Source: Candidatus Pollutiaquabacter sp. (GTDB lineage: Bacteria; Bacteroidota; Bacteroidia; AKYH767-A; 2013-40CM-41-45). From it: a stretch of DNA of 35,754 nucleotides. Positions 35,202 to 35,754 of this stretch are shown in pieces. The stretch's first letter is position 1. Each line of letters starts with the position of its first letter. The position numbers were made by a program, and so were the translations under genes. The notes under the pieces are model-generated. The model saw only the letters and a program-made list of their open reading frames with translations. It searched no databases and had not been told where the DNA came from. Location: NCBI GenBank assembly GCA_947465495.1, contig CANIAS010000024.1:1-35754 (forward strand), in the 5' to 3' direction.

Positions 35202-35754
35202 ATGCAACGTAAATTCGTCACTAACCTTGCGCTGGTACTATCGCTGAACCTGTTGATCAAGCCCTTTTGGATTCTGGGGATTGATCGTGCGGTTCAGAAC
35301 GCTGTAGGTACGGAGCAATACGGTTTCTATTACGCCATCTTCAATTTCTCGTTTTTGCTAAACATCTTATTGGACCTTGGGATCACCAATTTCAACAATA
35401 AGAACATTGCACAGAACAACCATTTACTTTCCAAGCATTTCGCCAGTATTGTAGTTCTGCGCATTTTGTTGGCGATTGCTTTCACCATCATCACCTTGGC
35501 GGGCGGATGGATTATTGGCTATACGCCTGATATGATGAAGATGTTGGCTGCAGTCTTGTTTAATCAGATACTTATCTCCTTCATTCTCTACCTGCGATCC
35601 AACCTGGCGGGCTTGCATCTCTTTAAAACTGACAGCATGGTATCCGTATTGGACCGGCTGATTATGATTGTTATCTGCGGCTTCTTATTATTGACCCACT
35701 CCAAACCCGGCACCTTTCAACTTAAGTGGTTCATCTATGCCCAGACCGCCGCTT
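35202..35754 (+). CDS. Polysaccharide flippase-like membrane protein (partial, cut by window end)
   Basis: The first 184 residues of an integral membrane protein that runs off the window. It starts MQRKFVTNLALVLSLNLLIK, and about five hydrophobic segments are visible. 'PFWILGIDRAVQNAVGTEQY' followed by 'GFYYAIFNFSFLLNILLDLG' and 'TNFNNKNIAQN' is the usual opening of Wzx/RfbX-type lipopolysaccharide or exopolysaccharide flippases of the MOP superfamily. It would export lipid-linked sugar units. The start has no in-frame upstream alternative nearby. Gene context downstream is not visible. Confidence 0.8.
   Translation, partial: MQRKFVTNLALVLSLNLLIKPFWILGIDRAVQNAVGTEQYGFYYAIFNFSFLLNILLDLGITNFNNKNIAQNNHLLSKHFASIVVLRILLAIAFTIITLAGGWIIGYTPDMMKMLAAVLFNQILISFILYLRSNLAGLHLFKTDSMVSVLDRLIMIVICGFLLLTHSKPGTFQLKWFIYAQTAA

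Overview
The window looks like ordinary chromosomal DNA from a member of the Bacteroidota. Four things support this. The first gene ends in a type A type IX secretion (T9SS) sorting domain. Several gene starts are preceded by the TAnnTTTG -7 element typical of this phylum, four of them (two with one mismatch) with a TTG 20-22 bases upstream. Shine-Dalgarno sequences are mostly absent. The gene families (DUF4199, DUF4369-thioredoxin, LemA with TPM proteins, VPS10/BNR protein) are common there. I cannot name a genus. No tRNA, rRNA, CRISPR, transposase or phage gene is visible, and no gap between genes exceeds about 165 bases.

Layout. 1-7530: one giant secreted protein (2441 residues) made of about nine PPC-like beta modules, a beta-helix-like region and a T9SS signal, with its own promoter and terminator. 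7600-12272: yidC (membrane insertase), a monocistronic 4-hydroxyphenylpyruvate dioxygenase, and a secreted DUF4369/thioredoxin protein. 12323-15268 (minus): a secreted ten-Asp-box VPS10/sortilin-like protein. 15373-18131: a small DUF4199 membrane protein converging, with a 2-base gap, on purL (minus). 18252-24084: an unknown polytopic membrane protein, an APC amino-acid permease, an SDR oxidoreductase and lnt. 24081-28390: hemH, pabB, tilS and a small PH-like membrane protein, closely packed. 28447-30271: lemA with two TPM-domain genes. 30338-32974: a complete ABC importer of the TrpX/ABC_sub_bind type (lipoprotein, permease, ATPase). 33068-35077: dsbD. 35202 to the end: the start of a Wzx/MATE-like flippase, cut by the window edge.

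Together the genes favour the cell envelope: membrane insertion (YidC), lipoprotein maturation (Lnt), periplasmic thiol chemistry (DsbD, TlpA-like), T9SS cargo, and LemA/TPM proteins, mixed with housekeeping metabolism (purine, haem, folate, tRNA modification, tyrosine breakdown). I see no clear new multi-gene system. The observations most worth following are: a similar small module inserted into two unrelated domains of the giant protein; a run of promoters predicting very short or absent leaders; the tilS-to-TPM membrane cluster; and a cysteine-rich insertion next to the ferrochelatase active site.
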